A stretch of 64,000 nt of DNA. It comes from Periplaneta americana (taxonomy: Eukaryota; Arthropoda; Insecta; Blattodea; Blattidae). This document shows, in pieces, positions 22,713 through 33,830 of the stretch. The notes under the pieces are model-generated. The model made no database searches. It was not told the origin of the DNA and saw only the letters and a program-made list of their open reading frames with translations. The translations under genes were made by a program, and so were the position numbers. Every line of letters starts with the position of its first letter. Positions within the stretch are counted from its first letter, which is position 1. The DNA is taken from positions 22,985,891 through 23,049,890 of the forward strand of contig NC_091127.1 of NCBI RefSeq assembly GCF_040183065.1, read 5' to 3'.

Positions 22713-23175
22713 TGCATCTAGATTTACTCACTATGTTTAAGCAACGAATGAATGAATGAATTAATTAATTAATTAATTGTATCCTGTTTTTATCTTTTCA
22801 ATTATCAGAGAACACATTCACGTTCCTTGAAATAAAGCATAAAAAGGAAACTGTTATTGCATCAAGTGTTAATTATTATTATGTCTAGGAAATTAATTAA
22901 TTTAGTCTCATCACCTTTTGCAGCAGAAAGAACATGAAGCTAGTTTGACAAATAGAAATAATTAGCCTACTCATGAAACTACAACATTTTACCCATAACC
23001 TACATGGGAGTTTATGCTATATTTGTTTCACTTGTTTATTTTTGGAAAAGTAGATATTCACTTTGCTCACAGCAAAACACTACCACTGTAAAATAATTCT
23101 AACTAGAAAATAAAGACGTGGTTTATAGCTGGGTTCATCCATGAACCCAAGCAATAAACACGAAAAAAAAAAAAA
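22713..23175. other. Unassigned AT-rich stretch ending in a poly-A run
   Basis: Nothing recognised. A run of about 18 A at 23163-23180 precedes the LINE fragment. Confidence 0.4.
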
Positions 23176-23179
23176 AAAA

Positions 23180-23415
23180 ATTCACGTATGAGCGAATCCA
23201 GAAATGCATACAGAGTGTTTGTTGAGCGGTCGAAGGGAAAAAGACCTTTGAAGAGGCCAAGACGTAGATGGGAGGATAATATTAAAATGGATTTGAGGGA
23301 AGTTAGATATGTTGATAGAGACTGGATTAATCTTGCAAAAGATAGGGACCGATGGCGGGCTTGTGTGAGGGCGGCAATGAACCTGCGGTTGTTTCTTAAA
23401 AACCATTTGTAAGTA
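23180..23415 (+). mobile_element. RTE-like LINE, extreme 3' fragment
   Basis: Encodes only the C-terminal tail of the same family as the copy at 20254-21653: [20 protein letters not shown], then [15 protein letters not shown] and [15 protein letters not shown]. The stop comes slightly later than in the other copies. The tail is GTAAGTAA. It is truncated to about 235 bp. Confidence 0.85.
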
Positions 23416-23966
23416 AATACATAATTACGAAAAAATTTTAATTGTAAAGGAAACTAAAATAACCAAGGATAACAACATATCTAGGTTACTAGAACGTTTC
23501 GGATTATATGGATGTAAATATTAACAATAAAAAATGGTGTGGGGTCAGAAAAGACCCCAAGTACTGTCTTTCTCCGATGAGTTTAGCGCTGGGACCTGTG
23601 GTATTCTTGCCATCAGTGGGGGGGGGGGGTGTTGCAGGTAGATTCTTTTGTTGCTACAGCCAAGCCGAGCCGAGCGGAGTGGGAAGTATTAATCGTCCAA
23701 AAATACGCAGTCTTCAGTTTGTAGTAGTGTGTGAATATTTCATATACATATTGTTTAACTAGGCCTATATGGTTTTGTTATTAATATATTAAATATATTG
23801 TTGCAATATTTACTCAAACAACTCCCTGATGTTACTGTAGCTATGTTAATATTATATGAATTACTCATGTTAAATATTTCACCGCTACAAGTCACATGCT
23901 GTGGAAAAGTTTTTAGTTTTATTCTATTGGAATTTTAGAATATGTGTGATTGGTATCGTGAAAAAC
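23416..23966. other. Unassigned stretch
   Basis: Includes a G run at 23618-23627 and a GC-richer patch at about 23640-23690. The 84-codon ORF at 23508-23762 matches nothing I know. Confidence 0.3.
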
Positions 23967-23980
23967 AGATTCCTATAATG

Positions 23981-24741
23981 ATGAGAGAGAGATGGAACGG
24001 AGAAAAATTCTCTCCGGCGCCGGGATTTGAACCCGGGTTTTCAGCTCTCCGTGCTGATGCTTTAACCACTAAGCCACGCCGGATACAATCCCGACACCGT
24101 TGAGAATCGTCTCAGATTAAGCTCCATCTCTTGGGTTCCCTCTAGTGGCCGCCCTCTGCACTACGTCATAGATGTCTATGCACGCAGGACCGAAGTCCAT
24201 ACATGTGTAGAGATGCACTCAGATGAGTGACTGGTTGGCCGGGGTCCGACGGTATGGGCGCCGTCTTTAAATCACAAAGTGATTTATTACGCATATCATA
24301 TTTATTTTTGATGTACCGAAGTACATATGATATTTCCATGCAGATATTCTCCTTTCTCAGATGATGAGAGAGAGATGGAACGGAGAAAAATTCTCTCCGG
24401 CGCCGGGATTTGAACCCGGGTTTTCAGCTCTCCGTGCTGATGCTTTAACCACTAAGCCACGCCGGATACAATCCCGACACCGTTGAGAATCGTCTCAGAT
24501 TAAGCTCCATCTCTTGGGTTCCCTCTAGTGGCCGCCCTCTGCACTACGTCATAGATGTCTATGCACGCAGGACCGAAGTCCATACATGTGTAGAGATGCA
24601 CTCAGATGAGTGACTGGTTGGCCGGGTTCAAATCCCGGCGCCGGAGAGAATTTTTCTCCGTTCCATCTCTCTCTCATCATCTGAGAAAGCAGAATATCTG
24701 CATGGAAATATCATATGTACTTCGGTACATCAAAAATAAAT
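23981..24741. mobile_element. tRNA-derived SINE composite with foldback arms
   Basis: A 14-bp direct repeat AGATTCCTATAATG flanks the block (23967-23980 and 24742-24755), so it behaves as one insertion. Two copies of a unit (from about 23981 and 24363) each carry, on the minus strand, a tRNA-like head: TGGCTTAGTGG (box A) and GGGTTCAAATCC (box B). The second unit ends in an inverted copy of its own first 120 bp or so (24299-24420 against 24620-24741), giving a foldback with a second box B on the plus strand, and an AAAATAAATA end. Known SINE biology (pol III promoter, LINE-made target duplication) explains the parts; the two-armed form is unusual. Confidence 0.8.
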
Positions 24742-24755
24742 AGATTCCTATAATG

Positions 24756-25036
24756 TCATCCGAAAATCATTTGTTGGTGATATCTTAAAATACAAATCAA
24801 GTAATTTTACTTCTCAAGTGAGTTCAGCAGTACAGTATATTTAAATTGACTACTTTACAAATTTAATTCAATTCTATTTACCACTAAATTTTATAGTATG
24901 ATTCTTCTTTTCATTTATATTACTGTAGTTTTATTATGATTTTTCTTTTTATTTATTTTATTGTATTTGTATTTCTGGTGGTGTGATGGCCTTAACTTCA
25001 CCAGAGTAAATAAATAAATAAATAAATAAATAAAAT
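24756..25036 (+). mobile_element. LINE 3'-end fragment with stem-loop
   Basis: At 24974-25005, TCTGGTG ... CACCAGA forms a hairpin around GATGGCCTTAACTT, followed by (TAAA)n. The same GGCCTTAACT-containing hairpin ends the jockey/CR1-like LINE at 28300-29105. The coding part is missing. Confidence 0.5.
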
Positions 25037-26435
25037 TTTCTACAATACTTTCCTTCTCTGAACACTTAAGTACGAATGGTTGTATCTCTATCTCGCCAAA
25101 AATACGTTAGAAAACTAATAGGCATACTGCTCTCATAAATTGGGCGAATGTTTTCAGCATGATTGTACTTCCTTCCAGACTGCCGCTGTCACTGTCCCCT
25201 CCCGCTCCAGTACCGCGCTACACTATTTGGAACCGCATTCCTCTCAGCACTAAACTCCTCAGAGGATGACAGTAGGCTAAGTGTCGAAGGTCAATTGAGC
25301 ACATTCATGTCATAGGTTAAGTTGATGAGCACAAGATAAGTCAAAGGAATTCCCACATAATTACCTGATATTCTCCTTACAGTTTGAGAATATCCTAGTA
25401 CTCAGCGAGTTTTCAACCCACGTCCAGCTTGTTATCCTCTGAGTTACGCCTGGGGCTTGTGGTATTTTTCAAAAGTTATTATCGAACGTAAATAAAAAGC
25501 GTGATACAGCAACCGTTCCGGGTTTTAAAGCCATGTATCGACGGGGAAATTTGAGCCAGAATTACGACCTGCGGACATGTAATCACGTCAAACAGTGCAA
25601 TTTCCTGCAATGCAAGTTTGAACGGGGGGTACTGTCACCGGCTTCCGGTAATGATTACAGCACGTAATGACAGTCTGCTCTTTGCAGACGCTGTATCTGA
25701 TACATCGCATCTGCCGCTGCGTGCAATATATCAATGACAAAGTGTGGAGAGCTGGTTTCGCAACACAACGAGCATAAAATCTCGAAAAGTTACGAGGCAG
25801 AAAAAAAAACCCAAGGTCATGAAGGTAACACGTAGTTTCTGATTATATATTAGGGCCCATGTTTTACGTGATTTGAAACACGTTGCTTCAATTTGCCAAT
25901 AATATCCCCGCCTGTGGTTTGTTCTCATGAACGTTCATATTCAGCATCCATTCGTAATAACATTGAATGATACCAATAACAGATTTCACCGACTATTTTG
26001 CTGATGTACCAATGGAATGTAAGAATCTATTGAGTTTTATCCAATCAAAGCCAACTATCAACGGAAATCTTTTCGAAACAATTTTATCACACCTAATGTG
26101 CATTCATTTAAAATCTTGTACCACCTGATGTTCAAATGTTAAGTATTTCATTGTTTTCTTAAAAATATAGTGGGCCGTGATATTGACTGATGCTAGAAAA
26201 TATACAAATATTAAATATCTTAATTTATAATATAATCTGTTTCTTAGTAATATAATTATGTTATATTTTGTATTAATTATCAATATATTATTACTATTTG
26301 CGAAGTAGTCTAAACATATTCTTCAGATAATCCGTTTAAACAAAAAAATATTACTGCATACGCAAAAACTCCTTACTTATGACAATCTCTCTTTTTTGTG
26401 TCTGTGTGTGTGTGTGTGTAATAAGACAGTGTAAG
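25037..26435. other. Unassigned stretch, partly GC-richer (25140-25720)
   Basis: The 25140-25720 portion is of higher complexity and GC than the average here and may be low-copy sequence, but no reading frame longer than about 65 codons is visible. The remainder is AT-rich. A (TG)n tract of about 18 bp lies at 26403-26420. Confidence 0.3.
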
Positions 26436-26640
26436 CGAGCGAGTAGGCTGAGACAAAACGTTTCGGCGTCGCATTCGGGAGGTCCCGGGTTCAAACTCCG
26501 TGGCCGACCAATCTGATTGGGCATTTTCATGGTTTCCCTCAGTCACAAAAGGCGAATTTCGGATGGGAAATGTACATACCATGATTCATCACCACCTCAA
26601 TCACCATATCATAAACATTAGTCAAAATGTAAAATAAATT
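26436..26640 (+). mobile_element. tRNA-derived SINE
   Basis: A tRNA-like head (GAGTAGGCTGAGAC near box A; GGGTTCAAACTCC, box B, at about 26487-26500) is followed by a body with a GGCGAATTTCGGATGGGAAA segment and a CATCACCACC-rich 3' part. Box B is good, box A weak. Not a functional tRNA: the cloverleaf does not close. Confidence 0.6.
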
Positions 26641-27165
26641 ACATGAACATAAAACCATCTACAACACATAATAGAAACAGGAACTCAACAATAGTGAAAA
26701 CGCCTACTGGTACAGTATATCCACAGATCCTAAACACGGGATAAGACTACAGATGTTAAAGCGCGTATAAATAAACTAAAAAAAAATAATGTATTAATTT
26801 TTAAGACTATATTGAGGTTCTGGCTGATATGTATATCTGTTATAAGGCAGTACATCTCACTTGACGAGAATTAACGGACGAGAGTATATTGATTTAGTAT
26901 GCAGTAATAGTAGTCTACGTTAGTTTAAAATTCCATTACTTTAACTATGCTCAATTGAATTGTGTTAAAATAGATAAAATAAATAAACTATGCAATAAAA
27001 GCATAAAGTTAATTCTACACCATCATTTAAAGTTCAAGCATAGGCTTATCATTTAATTGGAAATCTTCCAGCTGAGAGTAAGAGCCTTCAGTTCTTTCAA
27101 GTATATTTCATTTCAGACGCTGACCAATTGTCTATTAGGTCTAATATAGTATCTTTTTTTTTTTT
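26641..27165. other. Unassigned AT-rich stretch
   Basis: Nothing recognised, apart from a T run at 27156-27169 that is probably the tail of the SINE that follows. Confidence 0.35.
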
Positions 27166-27166
27166 T

Positions 27167-27350
27167 TTACTTTTTAGTAGGTTATTTTACGACGCTGTGT
27201 CAACAGCTTAGGTTATTTAGCGTCTGAATGAGATGAAGATGATAATGCTGGTGAAATGAGTTCGGGTTCCAGAACCGATAGTTACCCAGCATTTCCTCGT
27301 ATTGGGTTGAGGGAAAACCCCGGAAAAAAAATCTCAACTAGGTAACGTGA
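27167..27350 (-). mobile_element. SINE body fragment (same family as 61187-61412)
   Basis: The minus strand reads GGGGTTTTCCCTCAACCCAA, then GCTGGGTAACTATCGGTTCT, then TCATCTCATTCAGACGCTAA and GTTGACACAGCGTCGTAAAA, nearly the same order as the plus-strand copy at 61.2-61.4 kb. The tRNA-like head is missing. Confidence 0.65.
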
Positions 27351-27541
27351 ACAATTCCAGGAAGTATTGCATGACAATAACAGTTAAATTCATAGTTTTA
27401 AATACAACTTTCAAAATGACTGAGAAGCAAACGACTTACGACATGCAAAAAGCTATTATTCATTAAGTAATTACAAAACTGCATTTATATTTGTCAATAT
27501 TTAATTCTAAGAAGTGCAGCGAAGCGCACGGATATGGCTAG
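27351..27541 (+). mobile_element. Helitron 3' end
   Basis: GTGCAGCGAAGCGCAC, a short spacer and CTAG before T (27513-27541) reproduce the 3' hairpin and CTRR end of the full-length Helitrons here. A matching 5' end was not found, so the left boundary is unknown. Confidence 0.5.
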
Positions 27542-27559
27542 TAATAAATATAAATGTAA

Positions 27560-28148
27560 ATATAACATTGCCGCACTTCGATTATTGTGACGTTTTGTTA
27601 AGTGACCTAAGTTCTGAATTGTCAGTCAAGTTACAGCGAGCTCAGAATATGTGCGTCAGATACGTATGCAACATCCGACGATATGGTCACATATCACCGT
27701 CCTTCGCAAGTCTATCGTGGCTCCGACTTAAGTAACGCAGAACTTTACATTCTTTGTCTTTATTCTTTCGAATTCTGCACACTTCAACACCAAATTACCT
27801 TTCGTCTCGTTTCTCTTATCTATACTCTAACCACGACGTAAATACCAGATCACTTATCTGTGGCGCGTTAAGTATACCTCTTCATAGAACATCTCGTTAT
27901 TCATCATCTTTTACAGTATCCACCTCGCGACAATGGAATTCTCTGTCACAAAGTATTAGGGGCTGCAAGACAATAAACACTTTTAAAAACAGCTTAAAAG
28001 ATAACCTTATTAGCATTTCACTCCAATCATACTGATTTAAACTATCACTGACTACATTGTTACTCCTTCCTTTAGACATGCATCCTGATAGTGCTGTATT
28101 TTCAAAATTGTCTCATAATAATCTCTTTCTATTATCTAACATTATACA
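27560..28148 (+). mobile_element. Jockey/CR1-like LINE C-terminal fragment, copy A
   Basis: Two frames together show the C-terminal region of a non-LTR RT: LPHFDYCDVLLSDLSSEL, LQRAQNMCVRYVCNIRRYGH, then LLFRILHTSTPNYLSSRF and TSRQWNSLSQSIRG. One in-frame stop (TAA for the Gln/Glu codon near 27733) breaks it. There is no RT catalytic core. The copy ends abruptly at 28148, at CATTATACAGAGTG, which may be the edge of another insertion. Confidence 0.8.
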
Positions 28149-28297
28149 GAGTGAAAGTGAAATAATCCTGCAGATAGGGTACACTTGAAGGACTAGAACA
28201 TCTACTGTATATTACATTTCGTGATTAAATGCACGGTAAATTAGAAAAAAAATATGTTGAAAGTTTCAGCAGTCTGGCAACATCGCAGCTAAACCCT
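28149..28297. mobile_element. Possible DNA-transposon end between two LINE copies
   Basis: Starts TACAGAGTGAAAGTGAAATA, which has the TA-CAG start common to mariner-like elements, but no matching right end is visible. Confidence 0.25.
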
Positions 28298-28299
28298 AG

Positions 28300-29105
28300 T
28301 AATGCCGCACTTCCATTATTATGACGTTCAGTTACGTGACCTAAGTTCTGAACTGTCAGTCAAGTTACAGCGAGCTCAGAATATGTGCGTCAGCATCCGA
28401 CGATATGATCACATATCACCGTCCTTCGCAAGTCTTTCGTGGCTCCGACTCAAAGAACGTAGGACTTTACACTCTTTGTCTTTACTCTTTCGAATTCTGC
28501 ACACCTCAACACCAAATTACCTTTCGTCTCGTTTCTCTTATCCATACTCTAACCACGACGTAAATACTAGATCACTTATCTGTGGCACGCTAAGTATACC
28601 TCTTCATAGAACATCTCGTTATTCATCATCTTTTACAGTATCCACCTCGCGACAATGGAATTCGTTCTCACAAAGTATCAGGGGCTGCAAGACAATAAAC
28701 ATTTTTAAAAATAGTTCAAAGAATAACAGTCTTAGCATTTCACTCCAATCATACTGACTTAAACTATCACTGCCTACATTGTTACTCCTTCCTTTAGACA
28801 TGCATCCTGATAGTGCTGTATTTTCAAAATTGTCTCATAATAATCTGTTTCTATTATCTAACATTATTGAAATATATTAACATTCTATGTATTTTAGCTT
28901 AATTCTGCTACACAGTTTATTTCAGTGTTTAATTAATAGTTCATAGTATTTTGTTGTTTAATTCGTAAATAACTCTTGTATACATGTAGCTCTTATCTAA
29001 ATCAAATTGTTGAATTCTTTGTAAGTTCATACATATGTATGTATACTTTTTGCTGGTTGAGTGGAAGAGGAGGCCTTATGGCCTTAACTCTGCCAGCTAA
29101 AATAA
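28300..29105 (+). mobile_element. Jockey/CR1-like LINE C-terminal fragment, copy B
   Basis: A 151-codon frame (28302-28757) is nearly the same protein as copy A: LPHFHYYDVQLRDLSSEL-like start, then LSWLRLKERRTLHSLSLLFR and TSRQWNSFSQSIRGCKTIN. A short deletion removes the CVRYVCN stretch. The 3' untranslated region is complete and ends with a hairpin (GCTGG ... CCAGC, 29052-29097) and A-rich/ATT repeats. It is 5'-truncated at almost the same point as copy A. Confidence 0.82.
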
Positions 29106-29877
29106 ATCATCATCATTATTATTATTTTATAATGTATACAGACATAGAACTGAAAATTGAATGCAATGCCTTCTGTGTATCTCTATTTCTATTGTTTCCT
29201 AAGCGAGGTCCTCATAACATGATAATATTCCAGATTGATAGCGACTTCTACTCGAAATTTCTTTTTCAGCCCATTGTACAAGTTATCACAGTACACAAAT
29301 GACTGTCCCGCCATTTATTCTTGATGTAGAAGGCCGGAGCACATTTGTAACTTCCACGGGGAAGAAACGTCCAAGGCCATCTTCAAAGCGGAGAGAGAAA
29401 AGCAGATGACGTGGGCAATTCCTTCATCGTGGAGGGTGGTTGTGCCGACAGCGTCATAATGTATTCCCGGATAGATGGCACAATTTTGAGAAAGGAGGCC
29501 GCAAATTGAAAGAGACTGAAGTAAAGAGGAGCGAAGGGGAGTGGGGGGGGGCAGAGGCCCCACGAGGCGACATAAGCACCGAGATAACGACGCGAGCGCC
29601 TCTATGCGACGCATCGGAAACCATCACCTAGATGTGATGTTCACTGTGAAACACTTCGTAAGTTGGTCGGAAGTTGCGCGGTGCACCATAGTGTGTAAAG
29701 CAGCCCAACTGTCAAATATACGAGGGTAGGACATACAGTGTCGCGGGAGCAGCATCAGTAGTGCTAATGGTAGTAGCAGTAGTACCAACAGTAGTAGGTA
29801 CATAAATACGAGGAAAGAAAGAACAAATAAAAAGCAGACGTCGTTTGAAATGGTACATGCTGTACTTTCTTATAATA
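29106..29877. other. Unassigned stretch with a GC-rich island (29314-29720)
   Basis: 29314-29720 is strikingly GC-rich for this window and holds overlapping ORFs on both strands (for example 29315-29614 minus, 99 codons; 29440-29631 plus, 63 codons). None resembles a family I know. It could be a low-copy, formerly functional sequence. Short GTAGTA repeats follow at 29756-29800. Confidence 0.3.
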
Positions 29878-29879
29878 TA

Positions 29880-30894
29880 CAGAGTGATTTATATAGAACT
29901 GACACATTTCTTTCTTTAATTATTCCGTTGGAAATTCATTCAATGACCCAATTTTAGCACCAAATTAAGCAGAATGTTCTGGAGTTTCGATTCCTTGTCA
30001 CTAGATGCACAGATGTTTATGTTTTATTCCTATTGTTGGCAGCGCTGACCCAATTTTAGCACCAAATTAAGCAGAATGTTCTGGAGTTTCGATTCCTTAT
30101 CACTAGATGCGCAGATGTTTATGTTTTATTCCTATTGTTGGCAGCGCTGACCCTATTTTAGCACCAAATTAAGCAGAATGTTCTGGAGTTTCGATTCCTT
30201 GTCACTAGATGCGCAAATGTTTATGTTTTATTCCTATTGTTGGCAGCAGTAGATGCGCAGATGTTTATGTTTTATTCCTATTGTTGGCAGCTGTTTTCGA
30301 CATTTTGTGTCAACGTGAAAATGCAGTACACATTAAATCAACGACTCTTCCTTGTGAAGCAATACTGGATTACGAATTCAATTACAGCTACTCAAAGGGC
30401 ATACCAGAGAGAATTTGGTGTTCGCAATCCTCCTAAAAGAAACACAATACTGGGACTAATTGGAAACAACTGGATCTCTGGTGAGTGAAAAGGGCAAGCA
30501 TCGTTCATCTAGGCTTCCCACGGTTGTTGTTGATGTAAGAGCACGACTGGAGCAGTCACCCAAAAAATAATTAAGACGTTTGTCTTTGAGTTTGTTGAGC
30601 AACTGGACGATGTAGAGCTGAGTCAAGGATATTTTCAGCAAGATGGCGCTACATGCCATACATCAAACGAATCCATGGATCTACAGTAATTGCAAGATTC
30701 TTTGACGACCGAATAATTTCCAGGAACCTGTGGCCACCGAGATCTCCGGATTTGACAATGCCGGACTTCTTTCTATGGGGTTACTTAATCTCCCAAAATT
30801 CCTCTACATTTTAGGTATAATAAGTTGTAGCTAGCACAATTCGTTTTGAAACAATTAATGAAAGAAATGTGTCAGTTCTATATAAATCACTCTG
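29880..30894 (+). mobile_element. Mariner-like DNA transposon (DUF4817/DDE type), deletion derivative
   Basis: Inverted ends of at least 35 bp begin CAGAGTGATTTATATAGAAC, with TA on both sides (29878-29879; 30895-30896). The plus strand encodes a DUF4817-like N-terminus at 30322-30488 (NQRLFLVKQYWI, then TQRAYQREFGVRNPPKRN), then FQQDGATCHTS (30630-30662), which holds the second catalytic Asp of the DDE triad, and LWPPRSPDLT farther on. Large parts between are deleted and the frame is broken. Three 102-bp tandem repeats occupy the 5' side (29945-30250), with a shorter fourth. Confidence 0.85.
29945..30300. repeat. Three and a half 102-bp tandem repeats
   Basis: Units starting GACCCAATTTTAGCACC lie at 29945, 30047 and 30149; a shorter copy of the unit's end (GATGCGCAGATGTTTATG) follows to 30292. 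Unit identity is very high, so the duplication is recent compared with the age of the decayed ORF. Confidence 0.9.
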
Positions 30895-30896
30895 TA

Positions 30897-32256
30897 TATA
30901 CGTTTACAATTCATTCAATTCTTTCATCATGTTCGGGATTATATCGCACCCCCACTAGAGTGTTACATCTATGAAATTGTCGATTTTGAGACAACACCAT
31001 TTTCGTATGCGCAAAAACGTATTCTACCATCTGAATTAACGTTGTAACTCTAGTTCGTCAAATAGGCGCTAGGGAGCGCATGTAACGCTCTTCGGTTTTG
31101 TATTGGGGAATTGACGGAAGAGCGACTAGTGTTACATTTCGGAATAACTCAGTGCTTTGCTACTTTTCATGGTTGTGAGGTGGTTAATAGTGTTACATGT
31201 AGAGTTACAACGGTCTTCGGTTTTGAATAAGTTGCTTTTTTGTATTCCTTATCCCAGATGACTGCTACATGAAGAGATACAACTATCTTCCGCTGTAAAA
31301 ATCTATTCATCTTGCATTGATTGTTTAAAAGCAGTGTTACATGTTCAGATGTAACAGTCTTCGAGTAATTAAGTCTCACTTTGCCTTCATTGTAGTCTTC
31401 TTAAATGTGGTTATAAATAAACATGTAACTGTCATCATTTTTTTAGTTGTAACAGCTTATGATGTCACATTTTTAATTACACATAAGCAATATCATAACC
31501 GTTTGCCTCTTCATTTTACTTTCTAAAGATAAATATTTTTTTAGGCTTAATCTCATGTAGATACTGGTGATAGAAAGCTCCTGAAAATTCAATTTTATAA
31601 TTTTTGAATGCTATAATTATATTTTTATTTAACTTTTATATTAATTAAATACCTACTCTAAAGTCGTATTTCATATTAATTAATTACTCTAAAGTCACAT
31701 TTTCTTATAATGGAAAGAGGTAAGCTATCAGTAAAATGATCCTCAATGGAACTACCAACAATCAGAATAGCAAAGCTTAGGCCATAAGCTTATATGCAAA
31801 ATGAATAATGAAAACAAAAATAAGGAGCCTAAAGTTTGTCGCAGAAAAATATTGGGAACCACTGCCTTTCGAATATGACTCTTACCTCTCATTTGTTGAT
31901 AACTATATTTTGAAAGACATATTGAATAATTTTTCTTCTTTAGAGTTCCCAGATAAAAAGAGCTATTCGGAGTCGCTTTCCAACAAGGAAGATCACACCT
32001 GTAGAATCTTTCCAAAAGCTACTCAAAATCAGTGATTCGATTTCATTTCTGTTCGAAAGAAGCAAGGTTTAAGACTTTTTTGAGTTGTGAAAGCATTCCA
32101 CAGGTTTATTACAGTTTTTACGCCTTTTGTAATGCAGTATCACTTAGACTGAAATAATATTTGTTTCAGTATTTGTTCTATTTTCTTAATTTATGTTAAT
32201 ATAGTCAATATGGATAAATATCAGTAGGCCTATTTATATAATTTGTATAGAACTGT
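30897..32256. other. Unassigned stretch with about 72-bp degenerate repeats
   Basis: GTTACATGTAGAGTTACAAC (31191), GCTACATGAAGAGATACAAC (31263) and GTTACATGTTCAGATGTAAC (31335) are spaced 72 bp apart, each followed by a GTCTTCGG-like word; a weaker GTTACAT lies at 31132. The rest is AT-rich. Short ORFs (for example 31808-32035, 75 codons) are unrecognised. Confidence 0.45.
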
Positions 32257-32271
32257 ATAAGAAAAAAGGTA

Positions 32272-32557
32272 AAGGTATCCCCGTAACATGCCATGAAGGC
32301 ATTTGGGGGGCATGGAGGTAGAGCCCCATGCTTTCCATGACCTCGGCACTAGAATGAGGTGGTGTGGTCGGCACCACGCTCTGATCGCTTTTTACCCCCG
32401 GGAAAGACCCGGTACTCAATTTTATAGGAGGCTGAGTGAACCTCGGGGCCGTTCTGAAAGTTTGGCAACGAGAAAAAATCCTGTCATCACCTGGGATCGA
32501 ACACCGGACCTTTCAGTCCGTAGCCAGCTGCTCTACTAACTGAGCTACCCGGCCGCC
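32272..32557 (-). mobile_element. tRNA-derived SINE, complete
   Basis: The minus strand starts with a fine tRNA-like head: GGCGGCCGGGTAGCTCAGTT (box A TAGCTCAGTTAG), an anticodon-like arm, and GTGTTCGATCC (box B). A non-tRNA body of about 200 bp follows, ending GGCATGTTACGGGGATACCT. ATAAGAAAAAAGGTA is repeated at both ends (32257-32271; 32558-32572), a 15-bp target duplication. It is 286 bp. Confidence 0.9.
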
Positions 32558-32572
32558 ATAAGAAAAAAGGTA

Positions 32573-32960
32573 CAATAATAAATTTACCATGGTACTATGA
32601 ACATGAAGAATGGCATTAAGTTGATGATAAATAATCTAATGTAATAATTAGTGGCATATCAGAAACCATTTTTTTGGTACAGGAAATAATAGCACTAGAA
32701 ATTAAGTTTTTTATTTCGGAATTAGAATAAGCTACACGTTTCATATTTTGTATAATGGCAATATAAAAAATAAAGGTAAGCATAAACAATGAGAACAGAA
32801 TAAATGAAATAAAAGGGAAAAAACCATGGAAAATGAAAAGCAAAGGGTAAAATATCAAGAAAAAAGAAGACAAAAAGAAGAACAAGTATTCATAAGGAAT
32901 AGTGAAACGAAGCAATGGACAGCCACATAAAAGCTAGGTGCAGGAAAGGTAAGAACAATT
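32573..32960. other. Unassigned AT-rich stretch
   Basis: Purine-rich on the plus strand; the 99-codon minus-strand ORF (32616-32915) is Phe/Leu/Ile-rich low-complexity and not credible. Confidence 0.4.
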
Positions 32961-32976
32961 ACAAAATTATTTATAT

Positions 32977-33814
32977 TACTTACAAATTGCCTTTAAGGAA
33001 CCCGAAGGTTCATTGCCGCCCTCACATAAGCCCGCCATCGGTCCCTATCCTGTGCAAGATTAATCCAGTCTCTATCATCATATCCCACCTCCCTCAAATC
33101 CATTTTAATATTATCCTCCCATCTACGTCTCGGTCTCCCCAAAAGTCTTTTTCCCTCCGGCATCCCAACTAACACTCTATATGCATTTCTGGATTCCCCC
33201 ATAAGTGCTACATGTCCTGCCCATCTCAAACGTCTGGATTTTATGTTCCTAATTATGTCAGGTGAAGAATACAATGTATGCAGGTCTGCGTTGTTCTCCA
33301 TTCTCCTGTAACTTCATCCCTCTTAGCCGCAAATATTTTCCTAAGAACCTTATTCTCAAACACCCTTAATCTCTCTTCCTATCTCAAAGTAAGAGTCCAA
33401 GTTTCACAACTATACAGAACAACAGGCAATATAACTGTTTTATAAATTCTAACTTTCATATTTTTTGACAACAGACTAGATGACAAAAACTTCTCAACCG
33501 AATAATAACAGGCATTTCCCATATTTATTCTGCGTTTAATTTCCTCTCGAGTGTCATTTATATTTGTTACTGTTGCTCAAAGATATTTGAATTTTCCACC
33601 TCTTCGAAAGACAAATCTCCGATTCTTATATTTTCATTTCGTAGAATATTATGGTCACGAGACATAATCATATACTTCGTCTTTTCGGGATTTACTTCCA
33701 AACCTATCGCTTTATTTTAAGTAAAATTTCCGCGTTTTCCCTAATCGTTTGTGGATTTTCTCCTAACACATTCACGTCATTCGCATAGACAAGAAGCTGA
33801 TGTAACCCGTTCAA
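32977..33814 (-). mobile_element. RTE-like LINE, 5'-truncated, broken ORF
   Basis: Same family as 20254-21653. The minus strand encodes a C-terminal frame of 102 codons (33301-32993; [40 protein letters not shown]), with degenerate YADDVN-equivalent and KYLGAT regions in other frames upstream. ACAAAATTATTTATAT is duplicated at both ends (32961-32976; 33815-33830), 16 bp. A short TTACTTACAAA remnant of the (TAAG)n tail is present. Several frameshifts make it older than the 20-kb copy. Confidence 0.9.
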
Positions 33815-33830
33815 ACAAAATTATTTATAT

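Noticed and set aside
32490-32557. Functional tRNA gene
   Set aside because: The tRNA-like head is followed by a SINE body and enclosed in a 15-bp target duplication.
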